NCBI GenBank assembly: GCA_016713435.1
Contig: JADJPD010000001.1
Coordinates: forward strand, 124,001-188,000
DNA from: Gemmatimonadota bacterium
GTDB lineage: Bacteria > Gemmatimonadota > Gemmatimonadetes > Gemmatimonadales > GWC2-71-9
Direction of reading: 5' to 3'
DNA: 64,000 bases
Shown here: positions 18,189-26,790 of the stretch, piece after piece
Position numbering within the stretch: the first letter of the stretch is position 1
Layout: each line of letters begins with the position of its first letter
The notes under the pieces: generated by a model
Database searches by the model: none
What the model saw: only the letters and a program-made list of their open reading frames with translations
Told to the model about the DNA's origin: nothing
Made by a program: the position numbers and the translations under genes

Positions 18189-18539
18189 TCAGGCGTTCTC
18201 GCGCTTCTCGCGGATGCGCGCGGCCTTGCCGCTGACGTGGCGCAGGTAGTACAGCTTGGCCCGGCGCACCCGGCCCCGCCGCACCACCTCGATCGAGGCG
18301 AGGCTCGGCGAGTGGAGCGGGAACACGCGCTCGACGCCGACGCCGGCCGAGACCTTGCGGACCCGGAACGTCTCGTTGATCCCGCCGCCCCGGCGGCCCA
18401 TGCACAGCCCCTCGAACGCCTGCAGGCGCTCCTTGTCTCCCTCGCGGACCCGCACCATGACCTTCAGGGTGTCGCCCGGGTTGAACGCCGGGATGTCCGT
18501 CTTCAGGCCCTCGCGGGCCACCGCCGCAATCCGCTCCAT
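18189..18539 (-). CDS. rplS: 50S ribosomal protein L19
   Basis: Large-subunit protein at the 30S-50S interface. It has 116 residues with the family blocks FNPGDTLKVMVRVREGDKER, RGGGINETFRVRK, GVGVERVFPLHSP and RRAKLYYLR. A good ribosome site (AAGGAGAGG) precedes the ATG. It lies between trmD and rnhB as in many bacteria. Confidence 0.97.
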   Translation of the reverse strand: MERIAAVAREGLKTDIPAFNPGDTLKVMVRVREGDKERLQAFEGLCMGRRGGGINETFRVRKVSAGVGVERVFPLHSPSLASIEVVRRGRVRRAKLYYLRHVSGKAARIREKRENA

Positions 18540-18593
18540 CGCAACCTCTCCTTGTCTCTGGCGCCCGTCGTGCGCGCGCCCGCTGGGGCGCGC

Positions 18594-19289
18594 CTACGCC
18601 TGCCGCGCCTCGTAATCCGCCCAAAGGTCCGGGCGCCGTTCCCGTGTGAGGCGTTCCGCCTCGGCCTGTCGCCATGCGGCGATGGCCGCATGATTGCCCG
18701 AGAGGAGCACCTCCGGGACCGTCCGGCCCGCATACTCCGGGGGCCGGGTGTAGCTCGGCGGGCTCAGGAGCCCGTCGTAGTGCGAATCGCTGCTGGCCGA
18801 CTCGTGGTCGCCCAGGGCGCCGGGGAGGAGGCGCACCACCGCATCGATGATGCAGAGCGCCGCCGGCTCCCCGCCCGTCAGCACGAAGTCCCCGAGGGAG
18901 ACTTCCTCCGTGGCGAGGCCCTCCGCCACCCGCTGGTCCACGTCCTTGTAGTGGCCGCAGAGGATCGTGAGCCGGTCCCCGAGCGACCACCGCACCGCAT
19001 CGGCGTGGGCAAAGCGCTTCCCCCGTGCCGACATGAGGAGGATGGGCCCGCGTCGGCTCTCCTCGTCCAGCGTGGCCGCGGCCTCGAAGAACGGGCCGGG
19101 CTTGAGAACCATCCCGGCGCCACCGCCGTACGGATAGTCGTCCACCGTCTGGTGCCGGTCGTGCGTGAAGTCGCGCAACTGCACCAGGTGATACTGCACC
19201 TTCCCCGCTGCCGCCACCCGCCCCGGGATGCTCGCCGCCAGGTACGGGGCGATGGCCTCGGGAAACAGCGTGACGACGTTGATCCGCAT
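18594..19289 (-). CDS. trmD: tRNA (guanine-N1-)-methyltransferase
   Basis: Methylates G37 of tRNA with SAM to prevent frameshifting. It has 231 residues. The knot motifs are DDYPYGGGAGMVLKPGP, ILCGHYKDVDQRV, SLGDFVLTGGEPAAL and the C-terminal YTRPPEYAGRTVPEVLLSGN. The ATG at 19289 follows the rimM stop by 2 bp, which implies coupled translation. Confidence 0.97.
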   Translation of the reverse strand: MRINVVTLFPEAIAPYLAASIPGRVAAAGKVQYHLVQLRDFTHDRHQTVDDYPYGGGAGMVLKPGPFFEAAATLDEESRRGPILLMSARGKRFAHADAVRWSLGDRLTILCGHYKDVDQRVAEGLATEEVSLGDFVLTGGEPAALCIIDAVVRLLPGALGDHESASSDSHYDGLLSPPSYTRPPEYAGRTVPEVLLSGNHAAIAAWRQAEAERLTRERRPDLWADYEARQA

Positions 19290-19291
19290 CC

Positions 19292-19831
19292 CTACTCCAG
19301 GTCCACCAGGCCGTCGGGGAGGTCCACCTCGAGCACCCGCGCCTCCCGCTTCACCGCCCGCACGAACTCCTTCCGGAACGGCAGCAGGAACTCGCGCTTC
19401 GGCCCCTGGACCTGGAGCGTGAGGCCGGCGGGGAGGTCGAAGAGGCTGGTGACCAGCCCGAGCGCCGTCCCGTCCACCGACCGCACCGCGAACCCCTCGA
19501 GCTCGTGGAGGTAGACCTCGCCCTCCGCCGGCGGGGTGAGCTCCCCGGCGGGGGCGCCGAGGAACTGGCCGCGCCACGTGTCGAGGATGTCCCGCGCCTC
19601 CACGTCCCGGAACTTCACCAGCCACTCGCGGTGGTAGCCCCGGCTCTTCTCGACGACCACCGGCTCGCCCAGCACCTCGCCGTCGAGGCCGAGCCGCACC
19701 AGCTGCCGGCCGGGGGCGAAGACCGTGTCGGGCTGGTTGGTCAGGGGGAAGATGGCGTAGTCCCCCTTGAGCCCATGCGGCTTGCGGAGGCGCGCCACCG
19801 CGAGGTAGCGGGCGCCTCCCGCGTCCGTCAC
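19292..19831 (-). CDS. rimM: Ribosome maturation factor
   Basis: Assists 30S assembly and binds S19. It has 179 residues with an N-terminal RimM barrel (YLAVARLRKPHGLKGDYAIFP) and a C-terminal PRC-barrel-like part. That part carries FRDVEARDILDTWRGQFL, YLHELEGFAVRSVDG and LLPFRKEFVRAV. The GTG start at 19831 overlaps the rpsP stop (GTGA). Confidence 0.95.
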   Translation of the reverse strand: MTDAGGARYLAVARLRKPHGLKGDYAIFPLTNQPDTVFAPGRQLVRLGLDGEVLGEPVVVEKSRGYHREWLVKFRDVEARDILDTWRGQFLGAPAGELTPPAEGEVYLHELEGFAVRSVDGTALGLVTSLFDLPAGLTLQVQGPKREFLLPFRKEFVRAVKREARVLEVDLPDGLVDLE

Positions 19832-20094
19832 GCCTTCGGCGCCGCCGCGATCACGCCGGCCCGCTCGAGGATCGCGCGGACCGTGTCCGTCGGCATCGCG
19901 CCCTTGGCGAACCAGGCCTTGGCCGCCTCGACATCGAGCTGGACCTTCTGCTCGGCCTTCTCCGCGCGGGGATCGTACGTCCCGATGGTGGCCACGAAAC
20001 GGCCATCCCGCGGGCTGTCCTTGTGCGCGACGACGATCCGGTAGAGCGGGATACCCTTCCGCCCGACGCGGCGGAGACGAATGCGAGCAGCCAT
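19828..20094 (-). CDS. rpsP: 30S ribosomal protein S16
   Basis: Small-subunit assembly protein of 88 residues: MAARIRLRRVGRKGIPLYRI, VVAHKDSPRDGRF, IGTYDPRA and WFAKGAMPTDTVRAIL. It is the first gene of the translation cluster reading leftward. Its stop overlaps the rimM GTG. It lies 173 bp downstream of ffh. Confidence 0.97.
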   Translation of the reverse strand: MAARIRLRRVGRKGIPLYRIVVAHKDSPRDGRFVATIGTYDPRAEKAEQKVQLDVEAAKAWFAKGAMPTDTVRAILERAGVIAAAPKA

Positions 20095-20196
20095 GAGACC
20101 AGCCTTTGTGATTCCTGCACGCTCTCATCGCGACCGAAGTGTCGCGCCGGGATCGAGCGCACTCCAAACGTCCCGAACATTTTCTTTCGCCACCGA

Positions 20197-20216
20197 GGGC
20201 CGCCTGTAGGCGGCCC
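20197..20216. terminator. Short GC hairpin between ffh and rpsP
   Basis: Stem GGGCCGCC/GGCGGCCC (20197-20204 with 20209-20216), loop TGTA. There is no T-run on either strand. It may attenuate ffh transcription or act as an mRNA-processing site. Confidence 0.4.
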
Positions 20217-20267
20217 CTACGAAATCAAATCCGCATCGTACGCGCAGCCCTGGGCCGCGCCTCGAGA

Positions 20268-21614
20268 TCAGCGCCCGAACATCCCCGGCCCGGGGCCCTT
20301 GCCGAAGGGCAGACCGCGCAGCCCCTTCGCCCCGCCCTTCATCAGCTTCTGCATCTGCTTGAACTGCGTCAGCAGCTGGTTCACTTCCTGCACCGTCCGG
20401 CCCGCGCCCTTGGCGATCCGGAGCCGCCGCGACCCATTGATGAGGTCCGGGTCGGCCCGCTCCTTGGCGGTCATCGAGAGCACGATGGCCTCGATGTGCT
20501 TGATGCGCTTTTCATCCACGTTGGCCGCCTGGAGCATCTGCGGGTTCACGCCCGGCAGCATCCCCAGCACGTTCTTGAGCGGCCCCATGCTCTGCATCTG
20601 CTTCATGGCGGCGAGGAAGTCCTGGAGGTCCAGGCCCTTCTTGGACACCGCCTTCCTGGCCAGCTTCTCCGCCTCCGCCGCGTCGACCGTGGCCTGCGCC
20701 CGCTCGACCAGCGTGAGGATGTCGCCCTTCTGCAGGATCCGGCCGGCGAGCCGGTCGGGCCGGAAGGGCTCGAGCGCGTCGAGCTTCTCCCCGGTGCCGA
20801 TGAACTTGATCGGCGCCTGCGTCACCCCGTAGATGGAAAGGGCGGCGCCACCCCGGGCGTCGCCGTCCATCTTGGTGAGGATCACGCCCGTGAGGCCCAG
20901 GGCCTCGTGGAACCCGCTGGCGATCCGCACCGCGTCCTGCCCCGTCATCCCGTCGGCCACGAGCAGGATCTCGTGCGGCTTCACCGCCGCCTTGAGCGCC
21001 TTGAGCTCGTCCATCATGCCGGCGTCGATCTGCAGCCGGCCCGCAGTGTCCACCAGGACCGTGCGGGCCCGCGCCTTCCCCGCCGCCTCGATGCCGCGCC
21101 GGACGATGCCCCCCACGTCCGTGACGCCCGGCTCCGCATGGCAGCCGACCTGCACCTGCCCCGCCAGCGTCACCAGCTGGTCCACCGCGGCGGGACGATA
21201 GACGTCCGCCGCCACGAGGAACGGCGCCTTCTGCTCCAGCTTGAGGCGCTTGGCCAGCTTGCCCGCCGTCGTCGTCTTGCCCGAGCCCTGGAGGCCCACC
21301 AGCAGGATGACCGTCGGCGGCACCGACGCAAAGGCCAGCGGCGCCTGCTTCTCGCCGAGCAGCGCCACCAGCTCGTCGTAGACGATCTTCACCAGCTGGT
21401 CGCCGGGGCGGACCGCCTTCAGGAGCTGCGTGCCGGTGGCCCGCTGCTCCACGCGTTCGAGGAACTGCCGCGTGAGGTCGAAGCTGACATCAGCTTCGAG
21501 CAGCACCCGCCGGATCTCCCGGAGCCCTTCCTTGACCGCTTCCTCGGTGAGGACGCCGCGCCCGGTGAGCTTCTGGAGCGCCGCGGTAAGTCGGGCGGAC
21601 AGCTCGTCGAACAT
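20268..21614 (-). CDS. ffh: Signal recognition particle protein Ffh (SRP54)
   Basis: GTPase that targets nascent membrane proteins to the translocase together with 4.5S RNA and FtsY. It has 448 residues. The N domain is followed by the G domain with VILLVGLQGSGKTTTAGKLA, VDTAGRLQID and TKMDGDARGG. The Met-rich M domain carries MKQMQSMGPLKNVLGMLPG and the RNA-binding block INGSRRLRIAKGAGRTVQEV. TATTTT lies 9 bases before the ATG and there is no Shine-Dalgarno sequence. It is upstream of rpsP on the same strand. Confidence 0.97.
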   Translation of the reverse strand: MFDELSARLTAALQKLTGRGVLTEEAVKEGLREIRRVLLEADVSFDLTRQFLERVEQRATGTQLLKAVRPGDQLVKIVYDELVALLGEKQAPLAFASVPPTVILLVGLQGSGKTTTAGKLAKRLKLEQKAPFLVAADVYRPAAVDQLVTLAGQVQVGCHAEPGVTDVGGIVRRGIEAAGKARARTVLVDTAGRLQIDAGMMDELKALKAAVKPHEILLVADGMTGQDAVRIASGFHEALGLTGVILTKMDGDARGGAALSIYGVTQAPIKFIGTGEKLDALEPFRPDRLAGRILQKGDILTLVERAQATVDAAEAEKLARKAVSKKGLDLQDFLAAMKQMQSMGPLKNVLGMLPGVNPQMLQAANVDEKRIKHIEAIVLSMTAKERADPDLINGSRRLRIAKGAGRTVQEVNQLLTQFKQMQKLMKGGAKGLRGLPFGKGPGPGMFGR

Positions 21615-22158
21615 AAGCCCCCGAAAATAGAGGGCTTAGACCCTTGCGGCAAGTCGCGGAGTGGCGCGCGCGGCACGCCCGGGATCCTCCGCCGGGCCAT
21701 TGCTGTTCCAAAACGAACCGTGGACGGTCCCGGGAGGGAGTCGAGGTCGGGGGGTCCTCAAGGAAGGGGCCCTGGGGGCTCGGACCGGGCCCGGTCCGTC
21801 CCCGGGAGGGCCCCGGAAGACCGGGCAGCCGGGGATCGAGGGCCCGCCGGTCTCACCTGAAGCCCCGACGGTCCCCGGGTGCGGCCACGACCCGCCGGGC
21901 CGCCCGGACGACGGGGCAGCGGGCCGAGGGGCAGCGGCGGCTTGCGTGGCGCAGGGAGGAGCCGGGTGGGCGCCCGGGGGGGGCAGGCGGGCAGCGCGGG
22001 AGGGTGCGGGTCGGCGGGCGGGGGCCTGTGTCAGGCGCGCCGCGCCCAGTCGCCGCCGGGCGATGCGCGTCGGGATGTACCGGTCCGCGTCGGAATGTTG
22101 ACACATCGATGAGGTGCCGGCCTTACCGTAGCTCCACCCCCAACTCCCAGGAGCTGCC
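21615..22158. other. GC-rich intergenic region without a recognisable gene
   Basis: 540 bases between divergent ffh and a small plus-strand gene. The open frames are Arg/Gly/Pro-rich shadow translations. It contains an 18-bp palindrome (21781-21798). Near the right end TTGACA (22098-22103) may be a -35 for the small gene, with no good -10. I looked for SRP RNA, RNase P and tmRNA core sequences and saw none. Confidence 0.55.
21781..21798. repeat. Perfect 18-bp palindrome
   Basis: The bases 21781-21798 read the same on both strands (CGGACCGGGCCCGGTCCG). It stands alone in the long gap upstream of ffh and could be an operator or a hairpin without loop. Confidence 0.5.
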
Positions 22159-22419
22159 ATGAAGACCGCCCTGCCCTTCCCCCTGCCCGAGCCGGAGCAC
22201 GAAGACGACGCCATCCGCGTGGCCGACGCGCTCGCCGAGGCCATGCTGCACGGCCCGCGGGCCGCGGTGGCCACCGCGCGCGGGTTCTCCGATCACGAGC
22301 TGCGGCTCGGCCTCGACTTCGTGGCCTCGGTCCTCGAGGTGGCCTCGAGCTCGGCGCGCGCCATCAGCACCGTGCTGGTGGAGCGCGGTCCCTCCGGCGG
22401 CCGCCCCACGCTTCACTGA
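22159..22419 (+). CDS. Small hypothetical protein (86 residues)
   Basis: It begins MKTALPFPLPEPEHEDDAIRV. Acidic N-terminus followed by two predicted helices (VADALAEAMLHG, LRLGLDFVASVLEVASSSARAI). No signal peptide or recognised domain. AGGAG seven bases before the ATG is a clear ribosome site. The stop overlaps the convergent metalloprotease-like gene by 7 bp. Coding character is good, function unknown. Confidence 0.65.
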   Translation: MKTALPFPLPEPEHEDDAIRVADALAEAMLHGPRAAVATARGFSDHELRLGLDFVASVLEVASSSARAISTVLVERGPSGGRPTLH

Positions 22420-23657
22420 GGCTGGGAGATCACCACCGGGGCCAGGTGCCGCCAGCCGGCCCACGGCTGCGGAGCGATCACCACCCGCGTGGCGGGCATG
22501 CCGCCGAGGGCGATCGGCTTCACCTCGAGGCGGTAGCCCAGTGGCCGACGCGCCTCGAGCCGGGTGCCGGCGCCTCCCTCGAAGCGGGTCCGGGCGGTGG
22601 TGTCGTCCCAGGCGATGTACCAGAGCATGGCGGGACCGTCGGGGGTCTCGTACACGCGGAAGCGGTCGCCGCCCCAGCCCAGCGCCAGCGGTGTCCCGAT
22701 CTCCGCGGTGGGGGCCAGGTTGTTGAGCTCAGCCACGAGCACCCGCATCTCGAACTCGCCCAGCACGTCCTCATACAGGATGCCGGACTCCTCCGCGGCG
22801 AAGCGGAGGGTGATGGGCTGGTCACCCCGGCCGTAGCGGTGCGGATTGAGGATCTGCTCGGTGGACACCGGCATGCGGGGCCCGTACGGCTGCGTGTCGC
22901 GAAGTTCCGAGCCGCGCCACCAGCGGATGAAGTCGGCCCCGGCCAGGTACGGGAAGATGATGCTCTCCCGGAGCAGCCGAGGCGCCTTGGTGAACACCGG
23001 CATCTCGGCCTGCTGCTTGCGGAACTGGTCGCGGTAGGTCTCCCAGAACTCCGGCATGGCAAAGAGGTTCTGGTCGGGCACCATCACCTGCAGGCCCGAG
23101 AGCGTGGCCTGCCCCTCGAGGATGGACTGGGCGGCGGTGAGGCGATCGTTGTCGCCCGACTGCCGCATGAGGGAGTCGAGATCCAGGTACTGGTGCTGCA
23201 GGGCGTGCACCAGTTCGTGCGCCACCACCGTCTTCAGGATGGTGTAGTCGGCGGTGGGCACGACGAAGAGCATGGTGGAGTCGGGCTCATAGTAGCCCAC
23301 CACCTGCTCGGTGAAGAGGTCCAGCAGCAGCGCGCGGAGGTCCAGGCTGTCCGGCAGGAGCCCCAGCAGGCGGTACGTGGCCTGCAGGCCGCGCGCCTTC
23401 TCGGGCGGGAGTTCCTGGTCCAGCTTGGCCATGAGGTAGGCGCGCACCTGGTCGTGGGTGCGCACCGCCGCCCTTGGCGGGGTCTTGAAGGTGAGGCCGG
23501 TGGCGCGCTCCACCGCCGGACGGAGACTGTCCACGAGGAACGTCACCTTGTCCGGGTTGTTCATCGGCGGGCGGCCCCGGCAGGCGGCTCCCCCGAGGAG
23601 GAGCGCCGCCACCAGGGCGCCGCGGATCAGGCCTGCAGCACGAACATTCGATACCAT
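22413..23657 (-). CDS. Zinc-metalloprotease-like lipoprotein
   Basis: A 414-residue envelope protein with a lipoprotein signal (LLLGGAAC-RG). The centre has VVAHELVHALQHQYLD, an HExxH site. About 27 residues after it, SILEGQATLSGL offers a Glu that could be the third zinc ligand. This arrangement resembles uncharacterised bacterial gluzincin-like proteins. The C-terminal half is strand-rich and unknown. The start overlaps the end of the prepilin peptidase gene by 31 bp, and both belong to one minus-strand transcript with trmH. Protease activity is inferred from the motif only. Confidence 0.75.
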   Translation of the reverse strand: MVSNVRAAGLIRGALVAALLLGGAACRGRPPMNNPDKVTFLVDSLRPAVERATGLTFKTPPRAAVRTHDQVRAYLMAKLDQELPPEKARGLQATYRLLGLLPDSLDLRALLLDLFTEQVVGYYEPDSTMLFVVPTADYTILKTVVAHELVHALQHQYLDLDSLMRQSGDNDRLTAAQSILEGQATLSGLQVMVPDQNLFAMPEFWETYRDQFRKQQAEMPVFTKAPRLLRESIIFPYLAGADFIRWWRGSELRDTQPYGPRMPVSTEQILNPHRYGRGDQPITLRFAAEESGILYEDVLGEFEMRVLVAELNNLAPTAEIGTPLALGWGGDRFRVYETPDGPAMLWYIAWDDTTARTRFEGGAGTRLEARRPLGYRLEVKPIALGGMPATRVVIAPQPWAGWRHLAPVVISQPQ

Positions 23658-24400
23658 GCGATGATCTCGGGCCCGGCCAGCCAGGTGATGGCCGCGCCAA
23701 TTGCGAGGAAGATCCCGAAGGGGACCAGTTTCTCCTTGCCCATCAGGGAGAGCGGCCCGAAGACCAGCGTACCGGTCACCGCGCCCAGGAACACTGTCAG
23801 GAACACGCCCTTCCAGCCCACGAAGGCGCCGACCATGGCCATCATCTTGATGTCGCCGCCACCCATGGCCTCCTTCTTGGCGAGCTTGCTGCCCGCCACG
23901 CCGAGGCCCCAGAGGAGGAGAAACCCCGTGGCCGCCCCGGCGAGGGCCTGCAGCACCGCCGCGAACCCGCCGAGGAAGCTGAGCGCGATGCCCACCACCA
24001 GCCCGCCGAGCGAGAACTCATCCGGGATGATGTACTCGCGGGCATCCGTCATGGCGATGCCCAGGAGGATGGTCCCGAAGACGGCGCCGGAGAGTGTCTC
24101 GGCCGACGGGCCAAAGCGCCAGGCCAGGAAGCCCCAGATCAGCGCCGTCCCCAGTTCTACCAGCGGATACTGGATGGAGATCCCTGTGCCGCAGCGGCGG
24201 CAGCGGCCCCGGAGCAGGAGCCACGACACGATCGGGATGTTGTCGTACCAGGCAATGAGCTGGCCGCAGCCGGGGCAGCGGGACCGCGGGCTCACCACCG
24301 ACTGCTCGGCCGGCCAGCGGAGGATGCAGACGTTGAGGAAGCTGCCGAGCATGGCCCCCAGCACCCCGGCCAGGAGGGCCAGCAGGAGTTCACCGCTCAC
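23627..24400 (-). CDS. pilD: Prepilin leader peptidase / N-methyltransferase
   Basis: Inner-membrane aspartic peptidase that cleaves and methylates type IV pilin-like precursors. It has 257 residues and about eight hydrophobic helices. The N-terminal signature is GSFLNVCILRWP, followed by a zinc-type CPGCGQ...CRRCG pair. The two catalytic Asp blocks are MTDAREYIIPD and MGGGDIKMMA. The GTG start at 24400 overlaps the trmH stop by 11 bp. No pilin genes are in the window. Confidence 0.92.
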   Translation of the reverse strand: MSGELLLALLAGVLGAMLGSFLNVCILRWPAEQSVVSPRSRCPGCGQLIAWYDNIPIVSWLLLRGRCRRCGTGISIQYPLVELGTALIWGFLAWRFGPSAETLSGAVFGTILLGIAMTDAREYIIPDEFSLGGLVVGIALSFLGGFAAVLQALAGAATGFLLLWGLGVAGSKLAKKEAMGGGDIKMMAMVGAFVGWKGVFLTVFLGAVTGTLVFGPLSLMGKEKLVPFGIFLAIGAAITWLAGPEIIAWYRMFVLQA

Positions 24401-25154
24401 CGGTCACCTCGTAAAGGAAGATCCCGGCGGCCACCGCCACGTTGAGTGACTCCACCCCGCCCGCCAGCGGAATGGACACCGTTCGGGCGGCCGCCGCCAG
24501 CAGTTCCGGGCGGAGCCCCGCGCCCTCGTTGCCGAGGAGCAGCGCCACCGGCCCGTCCCGCCGCACCGCGCGCAGTGGCTCGCCGTCCATGGCGGCGGCC
24601 CAGAGCGGGAGCTGGTGCCGGCCGGCCCAGGCCAGGAACTCCTCCGGCGTGGCCGACACCGCGGGGAGGCGGAAGAGCGCCCCCATGCTGCCGCGAAGGG
24701 CCTTGGGGCTGGTGAGGTCGGCGGTGCCGGTCAGTGTCACGAGTCCTGCCGCACCGAGGCCGAGCGCGGCGCGCGCCACGGCGCCCACATTGCCGGGATC
24801 CTGCACGCCGTCGAGCACCAGGACCACGGCACGCGGGTCCAGCGCCACCTGGTCCAGGGTCCAGGCGGCCGGCTCGATCACGGCCACCACCCCCTGCGGG
24901 TGCTCCGTGTCGGCCAGGGTGGCGAGGTCAGCGTCGCTCACGACTTCCACCGGCACGGCCTGCGCCTCGAGGCGGGATTTGAGCGCGGCACCGCGGGGGG
25001 TACCTTCCAGCGCCGGGGCCACCGCCGCGCCCCGGAGTCTCACGCCGGCGGCGAGCGCCTCCTCCACGAGACGCACCCCCTCGGCGAGCGTGAGCCCGCG
25101 CCGCTCGCGCGCCTTGCGGCGGTGGAGGTCCCGCATCGTGCTGATCAGCGACAC
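24390..25154 (-). CDS. TrmH/SpoU-type RNA 2'-O-methyltransferase
   Basis: SAM-dependent 2'-O-ribose methyltransferase of rRNA or tRNA. It has about 254 residues, with an N-terminal substrate-binding domain (RGLTLAEGVRLVEEALAAG). The C-terminal knot carries VLVLDGVQDPGNVGAVAR, ALLLGNEGAGL and VSIPLAGGVESLNVAVAAGI. These are motifs 1-3 of the SpoU family. The exact RNA target cannot be told. GTG at 25154 or ATG at 25136 may be the start. The longer form fits the usual N-terminus better. It is divergent from thiD with only 15 bp between. Confidence 0.88.
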   Translation of the reverse strand: MSLISTMRDLHRRKARERRGLTLAEGVRLVEEALAAGVRLRGAAVAPALEGTPRGAALKSRLEAQAVPVEVVSDADLATLADTEHPQGVVAVIEPAAWTLDQVALDPRAVVLVLDGVQDPGNVGAVARAALGLGAAGLVTLTGTADLTSPKALRGSMGALFRLPAVSATPEEFLAWAGRHQLPLWAAAMDGEPLRAVRRDGPVALLLGNEGAGLRPELLAAAARTVSIPLAGGVESLNVAVAAGIFLYEVTGER

Positions 25155-25169
25155 GCCCGCATCCTTCCC

Positions 25170-25961
25170 ATGAAGATTGCCTGCACCATTGCCTCGTCCG
25201 ATTCCGGCGGCGGCGCCGGGATCCAGGCGGACCTCAAGACGTTCCACCAGTTCGGGGTGTTCGGCACCAGTGCGCTGGTGGCGCTCACGGCGCAGAACAC
25301 CCGCGGCGTCACCGGCGTGCACGTGGCGCCGGAGGCATTCATCACGGCGCAACTCGACGCCCTGGCCGGCGACCTGCCCCCCGCGGCGATCAAGACCGGC
25401 ATGCTCGCCACGGCGCCGCACGCGCGGGTGGTGGCGGAGGGCATCGCGCGGCACCAGTGGCGCGAGTATGTCTGCGACCCGGTGATGATCGCCACCTCCG
25501 GTGACCGGCTGCTGGACCCGGCGGGCGAGGCGGTCTATCGCGAGGCGCTGGTGCCGCTGTCGCGGCTGGTGACGCCCAACCTGGACGAGGCCGCGGTCCT
25601 GGTGGGCTTCCCCGTCACCGACCCGGAGAGCATGCTGGCCGCCGGCCAGGCCCTGCTCCGGCTGGGCGCGCGCGCGGCGCTGGTGAAGGGCGGCCACCTC
25701 ACCACGTCGCGCCTGGTGGACCTGCTGGTGACCCCCGAGGGGGTGCGGCGCTACGAGCACGACCGCCTCAGCACCACCTCCACCCACGGCACCGGCTGCA
25801 CCCTGTCGGCCGCGATCACCGCGGGCCTCGCGCTGGGGCGGGACCTCGAGCGGTCGGTCACCGATGCGCTCGACTTCCTGCAGCGCGCCCTCCGCAGTGC
25901 CCCGGGACTCGGCCGCGGCCATGGGCCGCTGAATCATATGGTGAAGGCGCCGAAACCGTAG
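25170..25961 (+). CDS. thiD: Hydroxymethylpyrimidine/phosphomethylpyrimidine kinase
   Basis: Phosphorylates HMP and HMP-P in thiamine synthesis. It has 263 residues of ribokinase fold. Motifs include SSDSGGGAGIQADLKTF, ALTAQNT, AAIKTGML, CDPVMIATSGD and the catalytic THGTGCTLSAAI with the anion hole and base Asp region. No TPP riboswitch fits upstream because only 15 bp separate it from the divergent methyltransferase gene. Confidence 0.93.
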   Translation: MKIACTIASSDSGGGAGIQADLKTFHQFGVFGTSALVALTAQNTRGVTGVHVAPEAFITAQLDALAGDLPPAAIKTGMLATAPHARVVAEGIARHQWREYVCDPVMIATSGDRLLDPAGEAVYREALVPLSRLVTPNLDEAAVLVGFPVTDPESMLAAGQALLRLGARAALVKGGHLTTSRLVDLLVTPEGVRRYEHDRLSTTSTHGTGCTLSAAITAGLALGRDLERSVTDALDFLQRALRSAPGLGRGHGPLNHMVKAPKP

Positions 25962-25980
25962 GGGCGCGCCCGCCCCGGCG

Positions 25981-26790
25981 CTAGAGCGCCGCCACCACCC
26001 CGGTGATGATCGCCTCCACCGCCGCGCCGGCCGTGCGGCCCGCCGCCATGACTTCCTCGTGGGAGAGCCGCTCGCCCGTGGTGCCGGCGGCCGCGTTGGT
26101 GATCACCGAGAGCCCGAGGCAGCGCATCCCCCGCGCCCGTGCCGCCATCACCTCCTGCACCGTGGACATCCCCACCGCATCGGCCCCGAGCCGCTCCAGC
26201 ATGCGGATCTCGGCGGGCGTCTCGTAGCTCGGTCCCATCAGCCCCGCATACACGCCATCCTCGAGCCGGATGCCCGCCATCCTGGCCACGCGATGTGCCA
26301 GCGCGCGCAGTCCCGCATCGTACGGCGCCGACATGTCGGGAAACCGCTCCTCACCGTCAACCACGTGCCCGACGAGCGGGCTGCGGAAGCTGAGGTTGAC
26401 CTGGTCCGCGAGCAGCATGAGCGTGGGCGGCCGGAAGCTCCGGCGGATGCCGCCCGCCGCATTGGTGAGGAGCAGGGTGCGGATGCCGAGCCCGGCGAAG
26501 GCGCGCACCGGCAGCGCCACGGTGGCGCCGGCATGCCCCTCATAGGCATGAAAGCGCCCAGCCTGACACAAGACCACCCGTCCCCCCAGCCGCCCCAGCA
26601 GCAGCTCCCCGGCGTGCCCCGGCACGTCCGGCCGGGCGAAGCCGGGGATGGCGGCGTAGTCGAGCCGGCGCGCGTCCTCGAGCCGGGCCGCGAGGCCGCC
26701 GAGCCCCGACCCCAGGACCAGCGCCGCCTCCGGCCGTGCCTCGCCGAGCCAGGGGCGGAGCACGGCGAGCGCGGCGGCGAGGGAACTCAC
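25981..26790 (-). CDS. Purine nucleoside phosphorylase (trimeric PNP type)
   Basis: Cleaves purine nucleosides with phosphate to the base and ribose-1-phosphate. It has 269 residues. ALVLGSGLGGLAARL is the phosphate loop. GRFHAYEGH, LLTNAAGGIRRSF and YAGLMGPSYETPAEIRML follow. The purine-binding end is ADAVGMSTVQEVMAA and SVITNAAAG. The GTG start at 26790 overlaps the nupC stop (GTGA). It is the last gene of the five-gene nucleotide-use operon and would act on inosine made by adenosine deaminase. Confidence 0.93.
   Translation of the reverse strand: MSSLAAALAVLRPWLGEARPEAALVLGSGLGGLAARLEDARRLDYAAIPGFARPDVPGHAGELLLGRLGGRVVLCQAGRFHAYEGHAGATVALPVRAFAGLGIRTLLLTNAAGGIRRSFRPPTLMLLADQVNLSFRSPLVGHVVDGEERFPDMSAPYDAGLRALAHRVARMAGIRLEDGVYAGLMGPSYETPAEIRMLERLGADAVGMSTVQEVMAARARGMRCLGLSVITNAAAGTTGERLSHEEVMAAGRTAGAAVEAIITGVVAAL

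Noticed and set aside
21615..22158. 4.5S SRP RNA next to ffh
   Set aside because: The conserved GGTCAGG...GGAAGCAGC type core was not found on either strand.
25155..25169. TPP riboswitch upstream of thiD
   Set aside because: Only 15 bp separate thiD from the divergent methyltransferase gene, too short for a riboswitch.
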